A DNA stretch of 64,000 nucleotides from positions 167,837,107 to 167,901,106 of the forward strand of contig CP136061.1 in assembly GCA_032622095.1 (NCBI GenBank), written 5' to 3'. The position numbers and the translations under genes are program-made. The notes under the pieces are model-generated. The model saw nothing but the letters and a program-made list of their open reading frames with translations, was not told the DNA's origin and did not search any database. The DNA is from Siphonodentalium dalli. Its lineage: Eukaryota > Mollusca > Scaphopoda > Gadilida > Siphonodentaliidae. Positions 1 through 10,099 of the stretch are shown here, piece after piece; position 1 is the first letter of the stretch; each line of letters opens with the position of its first letter.

Positions 1-2442
1 ATTCGCCACCACCAGGCATGGGTTAAGGATCCGTAAGATTTAATTTTATAGAAATATCGAGGGCGGTCGGTCCTTTTCTGGCTACAGGGTGTCTGCTGGT
101 TCTAATGATGCCATACGTTAAGGTATGGATATTGTCAGTTTTGGTCACAGACCGTTTACTTGTGAGATTAGTCAATATCCTCTCAAATTCGCCACCACCA
201 GGCAAATGTTAATAGTCCGTAAGATTTAATTTTATAGAATTATCGAGGGCGGTCGATCCTTTTATGGCTACAGGGTGTCTGTTGGTTCAAAGATGCCATA
301 CATTAAGGTATGGATGTTGTCAGTTTTGGTCACAGACCGTTTACTTGTGAGTTTAGTCAATATCCTCTCAAATTCGCCACCACCAGGCATGGGTTAAGAG
401 TCCGTAAGATTTAATTTATCGATATATCGTGGGCGGTCGGTCCTTTTCTGCCTACAGGGTGTCTGCAGGTTCTAATGATGCCATACATTAAGGTATGGAT
501 ATAGTCAGTTTTGGTCACAGACCGTTTACTTGTGAGTTTAGTCAATATCCTCTCAAATTCGCCACCACCAGGCATGGGTTAAGGATCCGTAAGATTTAAT
601 TTTATAGAAATATCGAGGGCGGTCGGACCTTTTCTGGCTACAGGGTGTCTGCTGGTTCTAATGATGCCATACGTTAAGGTATGGATATTGTCAGTTTTGG
701 TCACAGACCGTTTACTTGTGAGACTAGTCAATATCCTCTCAAATTCGCCACCACCAGGCAAGGGTTAATAGTCATTAAGATTTAATTTTATAGAAATATC
801 GAGGGCGGTCGGTCCTTTTATGGCTACAGGGTGTCTGCTGGTTCAAATGATGCCATACATTAAGGTATGGATGTTGTCAGTTTTGGTCACAGACCGTTTA
901 CTTGTGAGTTTAGTCAATATCCTCTCAAATTCGCCACCACCAGGCATGGGCTAAGAGTCCGCAAGATTTAATTTATCGAAATATCGAGGGCGGTCGGTCC
1001 TTTTCTGCCTACACGGTGTATGCTGGTTCTAATGATGCCATACGTTAAGGTATGGATATTGTCAATTTTTGTCACAGAACGTTTACTTGTGAGATTAGTC
1101 AATATACTCTCAAATTCGCCACCACCATGCAGGCATGGGTTAAGGATCCGTAAGATTTAATTTATCGAAATATCGTGGGCGGTCGGTCCTTTTCTGGCTA
1201 CATGCTGTCTGCTGGTTCTAATGATGCCATATATTGAGGTATGGATGTTGTCAGTTTTGGTCACAGACCGTTTACTTGTGAGTTTAGTCAATATCCTCTC
1301 AAATTCGCCACCACCAGGCATGGGTTAAGAGTCGGTAAGATTTAATTTATCGAAATATCGAGGGCGATCGGTCATTTTCTGGTTACAGGGTGTCTGCTGG
1401 TTCTAATGATGCCATACATTAAGGTATGGATATTTTCAGTTTTGGTCACAGACCGTTTACTGGTGAGTTTAGTCAATATCCTCTCAAATTCGCCACCACC
1501 AGGCATGGGTTAAGGATCCGTAAGATTTAATTTATCGAAATATCGAGGGCGGTCGGTCCTTTTCTGGCTACAGGGTGTCTGCTGGTTCTAATGATGCCAT
1601 ACATTAAGGTATGGATATTGTCACTTTTGGTCACAGACCGTTTACTTGTGAGTTTAGTCAATATCCTCTCAAATTCGCCACCACCAGTCATGGGTTAAGA
1701 GTCCGTAAGATTTAATTTATCGAAATATCGATGGCGGTCGGTCTTTTTCTGCCTACAGGGAGTCTGCTGGTTCTAATGGTGACATACATTGAGGTATGGA
1801 TATTGTCAGTTTTGGTCACAGACCGTTTACTTGTGAGTTTAGTCAATATCCTCTCAAATTCGCCACCACCAGTCATGGGTTAAGAGTCCGTAAGATTTAA
1901 TTTATCGAAATATCGAGGGCGGTCGGTCCTTTTCTGGCTACAGGGTGTCTGCTGGTAATAATGATGCCATACATTAAAGTATGGATATTGTCAGTTTTGG
2001 TCACAGACCGTTTACTTGTGAGTTTAGTCAATATCCTCTCAAATTCGCCACCACCAGGCATGGTTTAAGGATCCGTAAGATTTAATTTATCGAAATATCG
2101 ACGGCGGTCGGTCCTTTTCTGGCTACAGGGTGTCTGCTGGTAATAATGATGCCATACATTAAGGTATGGATATTGTCAGTTTTGGTCACAGACCGTTTAC
2201 TTGTGAGTTTAGTCAATATCCTCTCAAATTCGCCACCACCAGGCATGGGTTAAGGATCCGTAAGATTTTATTTATCGAAATATCGAGGGCGGTCGGTCAT
2301 TTTCTGGTTACAGGGTGTCTTCTGGTTCTGATGATGCCATACATTAAAGTATGGATATTGTCAGTTTTGGTCACAGACCGTTTACTTATGAGTTTAGTCA
2401 ATATCCTCTCAAATTCGCCACCACCATGCAGGCATGGGTTAA
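1..2442 (+). repeat. Satellite array, left arm (~186-bp monomers, plus orientation)
   Basis: About 13 head-to-tail monomers of 185-189 bp; the array runs off the left edge of the window. Each monomer contains the conserved blocks GGTCACAGACCGTTTACTTG, CTCAAATTCGCCACCACCAG, GGGTTAAG, GTAAGATTTAATTT, GGGCGGTCGGTCC and TGTCTGCTGGTTCTAATGAT. Most carry a GGATCC site after GGGTTAA; others read GAGTCC there. Monomers differ by scattered substitutions, including AGGCATGGG, AGGCAAGGG or AGTCATGGG junctions and TATAGAA versus TATCGAA. One near 1130 has a 4-bp insertion giving CATGCAGG. The same family forms the inverted array at 4950-7845 and the large array from 18453. No transcription unit is visible. 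Confidence 0.97.
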
Positions 2443-3224
2443 CTCATTCAGTTCCAGGTTGCCTGAAGAAAACCGATAATTGTGTGTCAGGTTTCTTGTC
2501 AGCTTTGTGGTGTATTTTCTTTTCGTTTTGGCACGTGGAGCTGCTGCGTCAATGACATATGTTGGGTCATCGGAGGAAGCATGTGACAATTCCATCTAAT
2601 AAAGTGCACCGAAGAGCCCATAACTACCAAATTTCAGTGAGATATCTTATAACATGTAAGAGCAATCAGTTGACAGTTTTTTCTATAGTATATTTGCATT
2701 GCGATTTGGCGAACCTCGTTAGGTACAGACTTTGATTGACATAAAGAGCAAGTTGCCCGAATCAGCGTTCCTCGGTCGTTTAGCGTCAATCCAAGTGTAC
2801 AATGGACCAGGGCATGCATGACTTGACTGTAATCACCTTTTACGCCGTCAAAATCGGTTTCCAATTAACAGATATGTACGCTGTATGAGCTGACCTCCAA
2901 TGTTGAACCCTACAAGCCACGCCCACAAATCACATCAATTTTCACCACCTTTATTCAGACGGATCTAGCTCCTAAACGCCTCAATGTGCGGGGCTGCCAG
3001 ATACGACAGTTTGTCGGAGAAATCCCCGGCTACACCACTATGTACACGATTAATTTACGCGTATAAGCATACCCCCACCCATAACAGGTCCCAAAATATG
3101 ACGTGTAGGTCGCAGTGTTTAAAACGGAAGCACCAGGATTGAAATCACTATCTTTTTCGCCCACCAGACCATGTGTTTAAATGAGATGGCGCGACGTGTT
3201 ATCACGTCGCCGGCACTGAATGAG
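2443..3224 (+). mobile_element. TTAA-flanked non-autonomous element (piggyBac-like) inserted in a satellite monomer, copy 1
   Basis: This 782-bp non-satellite segment is flanked on both sides by TTAA (2439-2442 and 3225-3228). The ends are inverted: CTCATTCAGT at the left and ACTGAATGAG at the right. The satellite reads GGGTTAA up to the left edge and resumes TTAAGAGTCTGTAAGATTTA at the right edge. That is exactly what insertion into the monomer's own TTAA with TTAA duplication would leave. A subterminal hairpin, GCGACGTG-TTAT-CACGTCGC, lies at 3191-3210. TTAA duplication with short TIRs is the piggyBac signature; no transposase is present, so a non-autonomous derivative is inferred. Open frames inside are under 80 codons and unrecognised. 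Confidence 0.75.
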
Positions 3225-3604
3225 TTAAGAGTCTGTAAGATTTAATTTTGTCGCCGGTCGGTTCTTTTCTCGTTACATGATGTCTGCTGGTTCTAATAAT
3301 GCCATACACTATAAGGTCTGGATATTGTCCTTTTGGGTCACAGTCCTTGTGATTTTAGTCAATATTTAATCTCAAATTCGGCACCATGCAGCAGGCATGG
3401 GTTAACAGTCCTGATATTTCGTTTTGTGGACTTATCGACGGCGGACTGTTCTTTTCTAGTAACTGGGTTGTTGCTGGTTCTCTGTATGCCATACATGTAC
3501 ATTAAAGTCGGAATGTTGTCATTATTGGTCACAGTCCGTCTATATTTATTATTATTATTAATATTCTCTATAATTCGGTACTGACATAAATGGGTTAACA
3601 GCCA
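3225..3604 (+). repeat. Two diverged satellite monomers next to the palindrome centre
   Basis: Satellite sequence resumes after the inserted element but is much more diverged than the outer monomers. The first unit (about 3225-3401) has GTAAGATTTAATTTTGTCGC, CTGGATATTGTCC, GGGTCACAGTCC and CTCAAATTCGGCACCATGCA. The second (about 3402-3598) keeps GGTCACAGTCCG, TAATTCGGTAC and GGGTTAACAG but carries ATT-rich expansion. Length is not preserved (173 and 197 bp). Divergence rising toward the array end is what exchange-driven homogenisation predicts, since terminal monomers are corrected least. Confidence 0.88.
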
Positions 3605-3780
3605 TAAAGGTTTTAATTGAAGTATATTGGATGCGTATTTATACTAGCGAAAATCGGGACTTTGTACAGTATATATGAATCGCGAACTTCGCGATTCGCG
3701 TTTCATACGTATATATACAAAGTCCCGATTTTCGCTAGTATAAATACGCATCCAATATACTTCAATTAAAACCTTTATGG
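3605..3780. repeat. Palindrome centre, potential cruciform
   Basis: This is non-satellite spacer at the symmetry axis. Arms 3605-3667 and 3717-3780 are near-perfect complements (for example CGAAAATCGGGACTTTGTA against TACAAAGTCCCGATTTTCG). The inner 50 bp hold a separate hairpin, AATCGCGAA-C-TTCGCGATT at 3678-3696, followed by a further CGCG-containing stretch, so the axis is slightly asymmetric. No gene or known regulatory motif is seen. Such a structure could extrude as a cruciform or mark the site where the inverted duplication formed; both are inference. Confidence 0.85.
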
Positions 3781-4158
3781 CTGTTAACCCATTTATGTCA
3801 GTACCGAATTATAGAGAATATTAATAATAAAAAATAAATATAGACGGACTGTGACCAATAATGACAACATTCCGACTTTAATGTACATGTATGGCATACA
3901 GAGAACCAGCAACAACCCAGTTACTAGAAAAGAACAGTCCGCCGTCGATAAGTCAACAAAACGAAATATCAGGGCTGTTAACCCATGCCTGCTGCATGGT
4001 GCCGAATTTGAGATTAAATATTGACTAAAATCACAAGGACTGTGACCCAAAGGGACAATATCCAGACCTTATAGTGTATGGCATTATTAGAACCAGCAGA
4101 CATCATGTAACGAGAAAAGAACCGACCGGCGACAAAATTAAATCTTACAGACTCTTAA
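3781..4158 (-). repeat. Two diverged satellite monomers, mirror copy
   Basis: This is the reverse complement of 3225-3604. It keeps the same private differences from the satellite consensus, including GGGACAATATCCAG and the CATGGTGCCGAATTTGAG block. Open frames on both strands here simply mirror those of the left arm and show no protein-like composition. Confidence 0.88.
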
Positions 4159-4949
4159 CTCATTCAGTGCGGCGACGTGATAACACGTCGCGCCATCTCA
4201 TTTAAACACATGGTCTGGTGGGCGAAAAAGATAGTGATTTCAATCCTGGTGCTTCCGTTTTAAACACTGCGATCTACACGTCATATGTTGGGACCTGTTA
4301 TGGGTGGGGGTATGCTTATATACGAGGGTATGCGTAAATTAATCGTGTACATAGTGGTGTAGCCGGGGATTTCTCCGATAAACTGTCGTATCTGGCAGCC
4401 CCGCACATTGAGGCGTTTAGGAGCTAGATCCGTCTGAATAAAGGTGGTGAAAATTGATGTGATTTGTGGGCGTGGCTTGTAGGGTTCAACATTGGAGGTC
4501 AGCGCATAAAGCGTACATATCTGTTAATTGGAAACCGATTTTGACGGCGTAAAAGGTGATTACAGTCAAGTCATGCATGCCCTGGTCCATTGTACACTTG
4601 GATTGACGCTAAACGACCGAGGAACGCTGATTCGGGCAACTTGCACTTTATGTCAATCAAAGTCTGTACCTAACGAGGTTCGCCAAATCGCAATGCAAAT
4701 ATACTATAGAAAAAACTGTCAACTGATTGCTCTTACATGTTATAAGATATCTCACTGAAATTTGGTAGTTATGGGCTCTTCGGTGCACTTTATTAGATGG
4801 AATTGTCACATGCTTCCTCCATTGACCCAACATATGTCATTGACGCAGCAGCTCCACGTGCCAAAACGAAAAGAAAATACACCACAAAGCTGACAAGAAA
4901 CCTGACACGCAATTATCGGTTTTCTTCAGGCAACCTGGAACTGAATGAG
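4159..4949 (-). mobile_element. TTAA-flanked non-autonomous element, inverted copy 2
   Basis: This is the reverse-complement counterpart of the element at 2443-3224, 791 bp long, flanked by TTAA at 4155-4158 and 4950-4953. The ends are CTCATTCAGT and ACTGAATGAG as before. It has an insertion of about 10 bp near 4320-4330 relative to copy 1, and scattered substitutions. The largest open frames on the plus strand here are 76 codons (4528-4758) and 65 codons (4797-4994, running into satellite). Their left-arm counterparts differ by amino-acid changes such as Ser to Thr and Asp to Ile. I recognise neither and treat both as non-coding. Confidence 0.75.
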
Positions 4950-7845
4950 TTAACCCATGCCTGCATGGTGGTGGCGAATTTGAGAGGATATTGACTAAAC
5001 TCATAAGTAAACGGTCTGTGACCAAAACTGACAATATCCATACCTTAATGTATGGCATCATTAGAACCAGAACACACCCTGTAACCAGCAAATGACCGAC
5101 CGCCCTCGATATTTCGATAAATAAAATCTTACGGATCCTTAACCCATGCCTGGTGGTGGCGAATTTGAGAGGATATTGACTAAACTCACAAGTAAACGGT
5201 CTGTGACCCAAACTGACAACATCCATACCTCAGTATATGTCACCATTAGAACCAGCAGACACCCTGTAGGCAGAAAAAGACCGACCGCCCTCGATATTTC
5301 GATAAATTAAATCTTACGGACTCTTAACCCATGAATGGTGGTGGCGAATTTTAGAGGATATTGACTAAACTCACAAGTAAACGGTCTGTGACCAAAAGTG
5401 ACAATATCAATACCTTAATGTATGGCATCATTAGAACCAGCAGACACACTGTAGCCAGAAAAGGACCGACCGCCCTCGATATTTCGATAAATTAAATCTT
5501 ACGGATCCTTAACCCATGCATGGTGGTGGCGAATTTGAGAGGATATTGACTAAACTCACAAGTAAACGGTCTGTGACCAAAACTGACAACAACCATACCT
5601 CAATATATGGCATCATTAGAACCAGCAGACACCATGTAGCCAGAAAAGGACCGACCGCCCACGATATTTCGATAAATTAAATCTTACGGATCCTTAACCC
5701 ATGCCTGCATGGTGGTGGCGAATTTGAGAGTATATTGACTAATCTCACAAGTAAACGTTCTGTGACAAAAACTGACAATATCCATACCTTAACGTATGGC
5801 ATCATTAGAACCAGCATACACCGTGTAGCCAGAAAAGGACCGACCGCCCTCGATATTTCGATAAATTAAATCTTACGGACTCTTAACCCATGCCTGGTGG
5901 TGGCGAATTTGAGAGGATATTGACTAAACTCACAAGTAAACGGTCTGTGACCAAAACTGACGACATCCATACCTCAATATATGGCACCATTAGAACCGGC
6001 ATACACCATGTAGGCAGAAAAGTACCAACCGCCCTCGATATTTCGATAAATTAAATCTTACGGACTCTTAACCCATGCCTGATGGTGGCGAATTTGAGAG
6101 GATATTGACTAAACTCACAGTAAACGGTCTGTGACCAAAACTGACAATATCCATACCTTAACGTATGGCATCATTAGAACCAGCAGACAACCTGTAGCCA
6201 GAAAAGGACCGACCGCCCTCGATATTTCTATAAAATTAAATCTTACGGATCCTTAACCCATGCCTGGTGGTGGCGAATTTGAGAGGATATTGACTAAACT
6301 CACAAGTAAACGGTCTGTGACCAAAACTCACAACATCCATACCTTAATGTATGGCATAATTAGAACCAGCAGACACCCTGTAGGCAGAAAAGGACCGACC
6401 GCCCTCGATATTTCGATAAATTAAATCTTACGGACTCTTAACCCATGACTGGTGGTGGCGAATTTGAGAGGATATTGACTAATCTCACAAGTAAACGGTC
6501 TGTGACCAAAACTGACAATATCCATACATTAACGTATGGCACCATTAGAACCAGCAGACACCCTGTAGCCAGAAAAGGACCGACCGCCCTCGATATTTCT
6601 ATAAAATTAAATCTTACGGATCCTTAACCCATGCCTGGTGGTGGCGAATTTGTGAGGATATTGACTAAACTCACAAGTAAACGGTCTGTGACCAACACTT
6701 GCAATATCCATACCTTAATGTATGGTATCATTATTACCAGCAGACACACCTGTAGCCAAAGAAGGACCGACCGCCCTCGATATTTCTATAAAATTAAATC
6801 TTACGGACTATTAACCCTTGCCTGGTGGTGGCGAATTTGAGAGGATATTGACTAATCTCACAAGTAAACGGTCTGTGACCAAAACTGACAATATCCATAC
6901 CTTAACGTATGGCATCATTAGAACCAGCAGACACCCTGTAGCCAGAAAAGGACCGACCGCCCTCGATATTTCTATAAAATTAAATCTTACGGATCCTTAA
7001 CCCATGCCTGGTGGTGGCGAATTTGAGAGGATATTGACTAAACTCACAAGTAAACGGTCTGTGACTAACACTTGCAATATCCATACCTTAATGTATGGTA
7101 TCATTATTACCAGCAGACACCCTGTAGCCAGAAAAGGACCGACCGCCCTCGATATTTCGATAAATTAAATCTTACGGATCCTTAACCCATGCCTGGTGGT
7201 GGCGAATTTGAGAGGATATTGACTAAACTCACAAGTAAACGGTCTGTGACCAACACTTGCAATATCCATACCTTAATGTATGTTATCATTAGAACCAGCA
7301 GACACCCTGTAGCCAGAAAAGGACCGACCGCCCTCGATATTTCGATAAATTAAATCTTACGGATCCTTAACCCATGCCTGGTGGTGGCGAATTTGAGAGG
7401 ATATTGACTAAACTCACAAGTAAACGGTCTGTGACCAAAACTGACAATATCCATACCTTAATGTATGGCATCATTATTACCAGCAGACACCCTGTAGCCA
7501 GAAAAGGACCGACCGCCCTCGATATTTCTATAAATTAAATCTTACGGATCCTTAACCCATGCCTGGTGGTGGCGAATTTGAGAGGATATTGACTAAACTC
7601 ACAAGTAAACGGTCTGTGACCAAAACTCACAACATCCATACCTTAATGTATGGCATCATTATTACCAGCAGACACCCTGTAGCCAGAAAAGGACCGACCG
7701 CCCTCGATATTTCGATAAATTAAATCTTACGGATCCTTAACCCATGACTGGTGGTGGCGAATTTGAGAGGATATTGACTAAACTCACAAGTAAACGGACT
7801 GTGACCAAACGGGACAATATCCAGACCTTAATGTTTGACATTGCG
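4950..7845 (-). repeat. Satellite array, right arm (minus orientation)
   Basis: About 15.6 monomers of the same satellite in reverse complement. Monomers are clearest from about 4960 to 7790. The last one, about 7790-7845, is diverged: it reads GGACTGTGACCAAACGGGAC, like the diverged monomers at the palindrome centre. The array stops after CCAGACCTTAATGTTTGACA. A TATAGAA-class monomer near 6740 has one extra base (AGACACACCTG). Several 186-bp monomers here (from 6445 and 6818) carry a 60-codon open frame on the plus strand, discussed under the main array. Confidence 0.96.
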
Positions 7846-7855
7846 CAGTGATGTG

Positions 7856-8101
7856 TCAATGAAACACCGATAATTTTGGAGCCGAATACCGCAATCCCAC
7901 TGATTGATTACAATAGTCCCAACCGTACATACATCGACGCTTCTCTAACCAGATATAATCATAGTGAAATTTGTTGTTACTAATTACTGTTTCAGATAAG
8001 CCATTATACTCCAGCGGACATGACAGTACAGATGCTACAACTCGACAAATAACTTCGCACAAATTCGGAACTGGGACATATTTAATCAGATGCGAACCCA
8101 A
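7856..8101 (-). other. Unrecognised open stretch, possible exon remnant
   Basis: A minus-strand frame of about 81 codons ends in TGA at 7856-7858 and begins at a non-ATG codon; a TAA lies a few codons upstream, so a complete gene is unlikely. The translation has four scattered cysteines in its first half plus Trp and Tyr residues (for example YDYIWLEKRRCMYGWDYC), which looks more protein-like than other frames here. A possible splice acceptor, GTCCCAG, preceded by a branch-like CTAAC, lies inside it. The reading phase does not fit the only candidate exon upstream on this strand (8469-8630). The family is unknown; a chance open frame is equally possible. Confidence 0.15.
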
Positions 8102-8468
8102 CCAAAGTTATGTTAGCATTTGATCGCAAATGCATTGTAGCATTTTCAGGTCAAAATATACTGTTTGTAGGTAAATTTTGGCACCAAATAATAATAATGT
8201 CATGTTATGTGGTTTGGGAGTTAAGAAATATATTGACTTATCTCTGAGTAACTGAATACCAAAATTCAGCACCCAGAATTACTCTGAATTAGCTTTGAGT
8301 AGTCGGTGAATATTCTATTGAAAATGCCTTGTGGAATTAAAATTAATATGTAATACAAGCCACTTACTCAATTATAGTAAGTAATGTGGAGGTATACATT
8401 TGATATTTTAATCTGAATAATCTCGCCTTTAGTTCTTTTACGCTGAACTTGTGTGTCGTTAACTTTAC

Positions 8469-8630
8469 TTATACAAGAGCGCCGTGGTACGCGCGATTTT
8501 CCACCGTGCTACCGTTAGAACTGATTCTCACGTTGAAGGTGAGACCTGGTGACATGGCAATTCGGAGGTCGTCTGGCCCTTCGCCTAATGACATGTCACA
8601 AGTATACATCTCATTACTTGCACCAAACAG
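8469..8630 (-). other. Unrecognised short coding-like segment, possible exon
   Basis: On the minus strand, a segment preceded by the acceptor-like TTTCTTTACACATACAG reads 53 codons to TAA at 8469-8471. It includes the stretches MYTCDMSLGEGPDDLRIAMS and FNVRISSNGSTVENRAYHG. Base composition is richer in G and C than the surroundings. A weak donor-like GTATAAG sits at the end of the frame. A plus-strand open frame over the same bases looks less protein-like and is taken as a shadow. No family is recognised. It could be an exon of a gene on the minus strand, a pseudogene fragment, or chance. Confidence 0.2.
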
Positions 8631-8895
8631 CTGTATGTGTAAAGAAACCCCGTGTACTTGTCAGCATTATTAAATTAAATAGGATATGTGTATATACGAA
8701 CATAATTCAATTCAGATGCCGACGAGCCCACGCCTGATTGCATGTGTTCCCATCATATGGGTGCAGTTGGACAAAATGGTCTATGTCTGAAGAAATTTAA
8801 TTCCCTTGTCAGTATTATTTAATAAAATAAGGCATAACCCACACTGGTTTAGATAAGTGTCACAATCGTGAAATAAGTTCACCATTAAGGTGAAC

Positions 8896-8972
8896 GATTT
8901 AAAAGAGGAAGTTGAGCCCTAGCTCACAAATAACAAGTAACTCAACTTATAGATGGATTATCTCTTTAAATC
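8896..8972. repeat. Interrupted hairpin
   Basis: GATTTAAAAGAG with AAGTTGAG on the left pairs with CTCAACTT and CTCTTTAAATC on the right, giving two stacked stems separated by short loops. It lies immediately outside the inverted repeat at 8988-9074 and may be a subterminal structure of the same element. Confidence 0.6.
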
Positions 8973-9161
8973 ACAATTTTAGGTGTAGTCCAAGTCTTCT
9001 TGTAGTAAAACCAGCTAAGATATTTTGCTAGCGAGATGCTGGGATTTAGTACAAGTCCCGTACGATCAAATCCTATGACAAGCTTTAGACTCAGACCTGG
9101 TGGCGGCATTTGCTATCGATTTTACTCCAATTTACCAAACAAATAAATACATGATGCTATA

Positions 9162-9687
9162 TCTCATATATATTTTGAAGACCTCTGTCTGTATGTATGT
9201 ATGTTTGTTTGTTTGTTTGTTTGTCTGTCTGTCTGTCATTTATACAAATCTACGATTCTCGACCGATCGGGACGAAACTTGGTACGTGTGTGTAGTTTGA
9301 CCAGGCGGTGAACGTTGTCGTATTGGCGAGCCCGTGCGGCGCCCGCTTCGCGCATGCGCAGACGAGATCTCGGAAACGGGTGGAGCTATCGACTTGAAAT
9401 TTGCTATGTGAATGTATCTTGCCCCGGATACGAATTTTATCGGGTCGCCGAGCCCGTGCGACACCAGCTTCGCGCATGCGCAGACGAGATCTCGGAAACG
9501 GGTGGAGCTATCGACTTGAAATTTGCTATGTGAATGTATCTTGCCCCGGATACGAATTTTATCGGGTCACCGAGCCCGTACGACGCCAGCTTCGCGCATG
9601 CGCAGACCAGATCTCGGAAACGGGTAGAGCTATCGACTTGACATTTTGTTTTTGAATAGCCCGGACAACGTCGGGCTCATCGGCTAG
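9162..9687 (+). mobile_element. Non-autonomous Helitron-like element, copy A
   Basis: It begins TCTCATATATATTTTGAAG after an A and ends ATCGGCTAG. The 3' end has CTAG (matching CTRR) preceded, 7 bases upstream, by a short stem-loop AGCCCG-GACAACGT-CGGGCT. A 5' TC, a 3' hairpin and a terminal CTRR without TIRs are the accepted Helitron end signature. Inside are a TNTG microsatellite (9184-9237) and three units of a 122-bp tandem repeat, marked by CGCATGCGCA at 9351, 9473 and 9595. No Rep/helicase is present, so it would depend on an autonomous partner. Copy B follows after two bases. Confidence 0.72.
9184..9237 (+). repeat. (TNTG)n microsatellite
   Basis: Consecutive TCTG, TATG, TTTG and TCTG tetranucleotides at the 5' end of Helitron-like copy A. 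Copy B has a shorter TCTG run at about 9710-9727. The microsatellite is thus part of the element and varies between copies. Confidence 0.9.
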
Positions 9688-9689
9688 GC

Positions 9690-10099
9690 TCTTATATATT
9701 TTGATGACCTCTGTCTGTCTGTCTGTCATTTATACAAATCTACGATTCTCCACCGATCGGGACGAAACTTGGTACGCGTGTGTAGTTTGAACAGGCGATC
9801 GTCGTTGTCGTATTGGCGAGCCAGTGCGGGGCCCGCTTCGCGCATGCGCAGACCAGATCTCGGAAACGGGTGGAGCTATCGACTTGAAATTTGGTATGTG
9901 AATGTATCTTGCCCCGGATACGAATTTTATCGGGTCGCCGAGCCCGTGCGACGCCCGCTTCGCGCATGCGCAGACCAGATCTCGGAAACGGGTGGAGCTA
10001 TCGACTTGAAATTTGGTATGTTAATGAATCTTACGCCGGGTACAAATTTTTCGTATATATATTTTGAATAGCCCGGACAACGTCGGGCTCATCGGCTAG
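9690..10099 (+). mobile_element. Non-autonomous Helitron-like element, copy B (head-to-tail with A)
   Basis: This second, 410-bp copy starts TCTTATATATTTTGATGACC and ends ATCGGCTAG followed by T. It has the same 3' hairpin as copy A. It contains two 122-bp repeat units (CGCATGCGCA near 9841 and 9963) plus a partial one, against three in copy A. The repeat unit holds GAGATCTCGG or CAGATCTCGG, GGTGGAGCTATCGACTTGA and GCCCCGGATACGAATTTTAT. Open frames of 75-100 codons across the repeats exist on both strands and are by-products of the repeat, not genes. Confidence 0.72.

Larger units (their letters stand above)
2245..5150. repeat. Large palindrome (inverted repeat) centred near 3690-3697
   Basis: The left arm contains satellite, TTAA element and diverged monomers; the right arm repeats them in reverse complement with few changes. 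Matching landmarks are GGGTTAACTCATTCAG at 2436 versus its complement ending at 4956, and the shared monomer variants GATTTTATTT and TTATGAG near 2270 and 2390. Outside about 2245/5150 the two sides are still inverted satellite, but monomer order no longer matches: the left has about two extra monomers before the variant reading GGTGACATAC. The arms differ by substitutions and by an indel of about 10 bp near 4320-4330, so this is not an exact sequencing fold-back. Confidence 0.93.
7846..8895. other. AT-rich intervening sequence, no confirmed gene
   Basis: Single-copy-looking DNA follows the satellite edge. Most of it is AT-rich with no repeat I can place. A GC-richer patch at about 8440-8650 and an 80-codon minus-strand open stretch at 7856-8101 are the only coding-like signals; each is listed separately at low confidence. 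No tRNA or rRNA similarity is seen. Confidence 0.5.

Noticed and set aside
4370-4425. Short translated match (YLAAPHIEAF) reminiscent of the N-terminal region of RNA polymerase I subunit 2
   Set aside because: Only about ten residues, followed at once by a stop; no further similarity in any frame. Probably chance.
2245-5150. Palindrome as a pure assembly or sequencing fold-back artefact
   Set aside because: The arms differ by many substitutions and an indel of about 10 bp, which a fold-back artefact would not produce.
2166-5226. 129-codon open frames at 2166-2555 (plus) and 4837-5226 (minus)
   Set aside because: They read through satellite into the TTAA element and are mirror copies produced by the palindrome; there is no domain-like content.
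9240-10071. Open frames of 66-100 codons across the 122-bp repeats
   Set aside because: They occur on both strands and in overlapping frames inside a non-autonomous Helitron-like element, with no Rep or helicase motifs.
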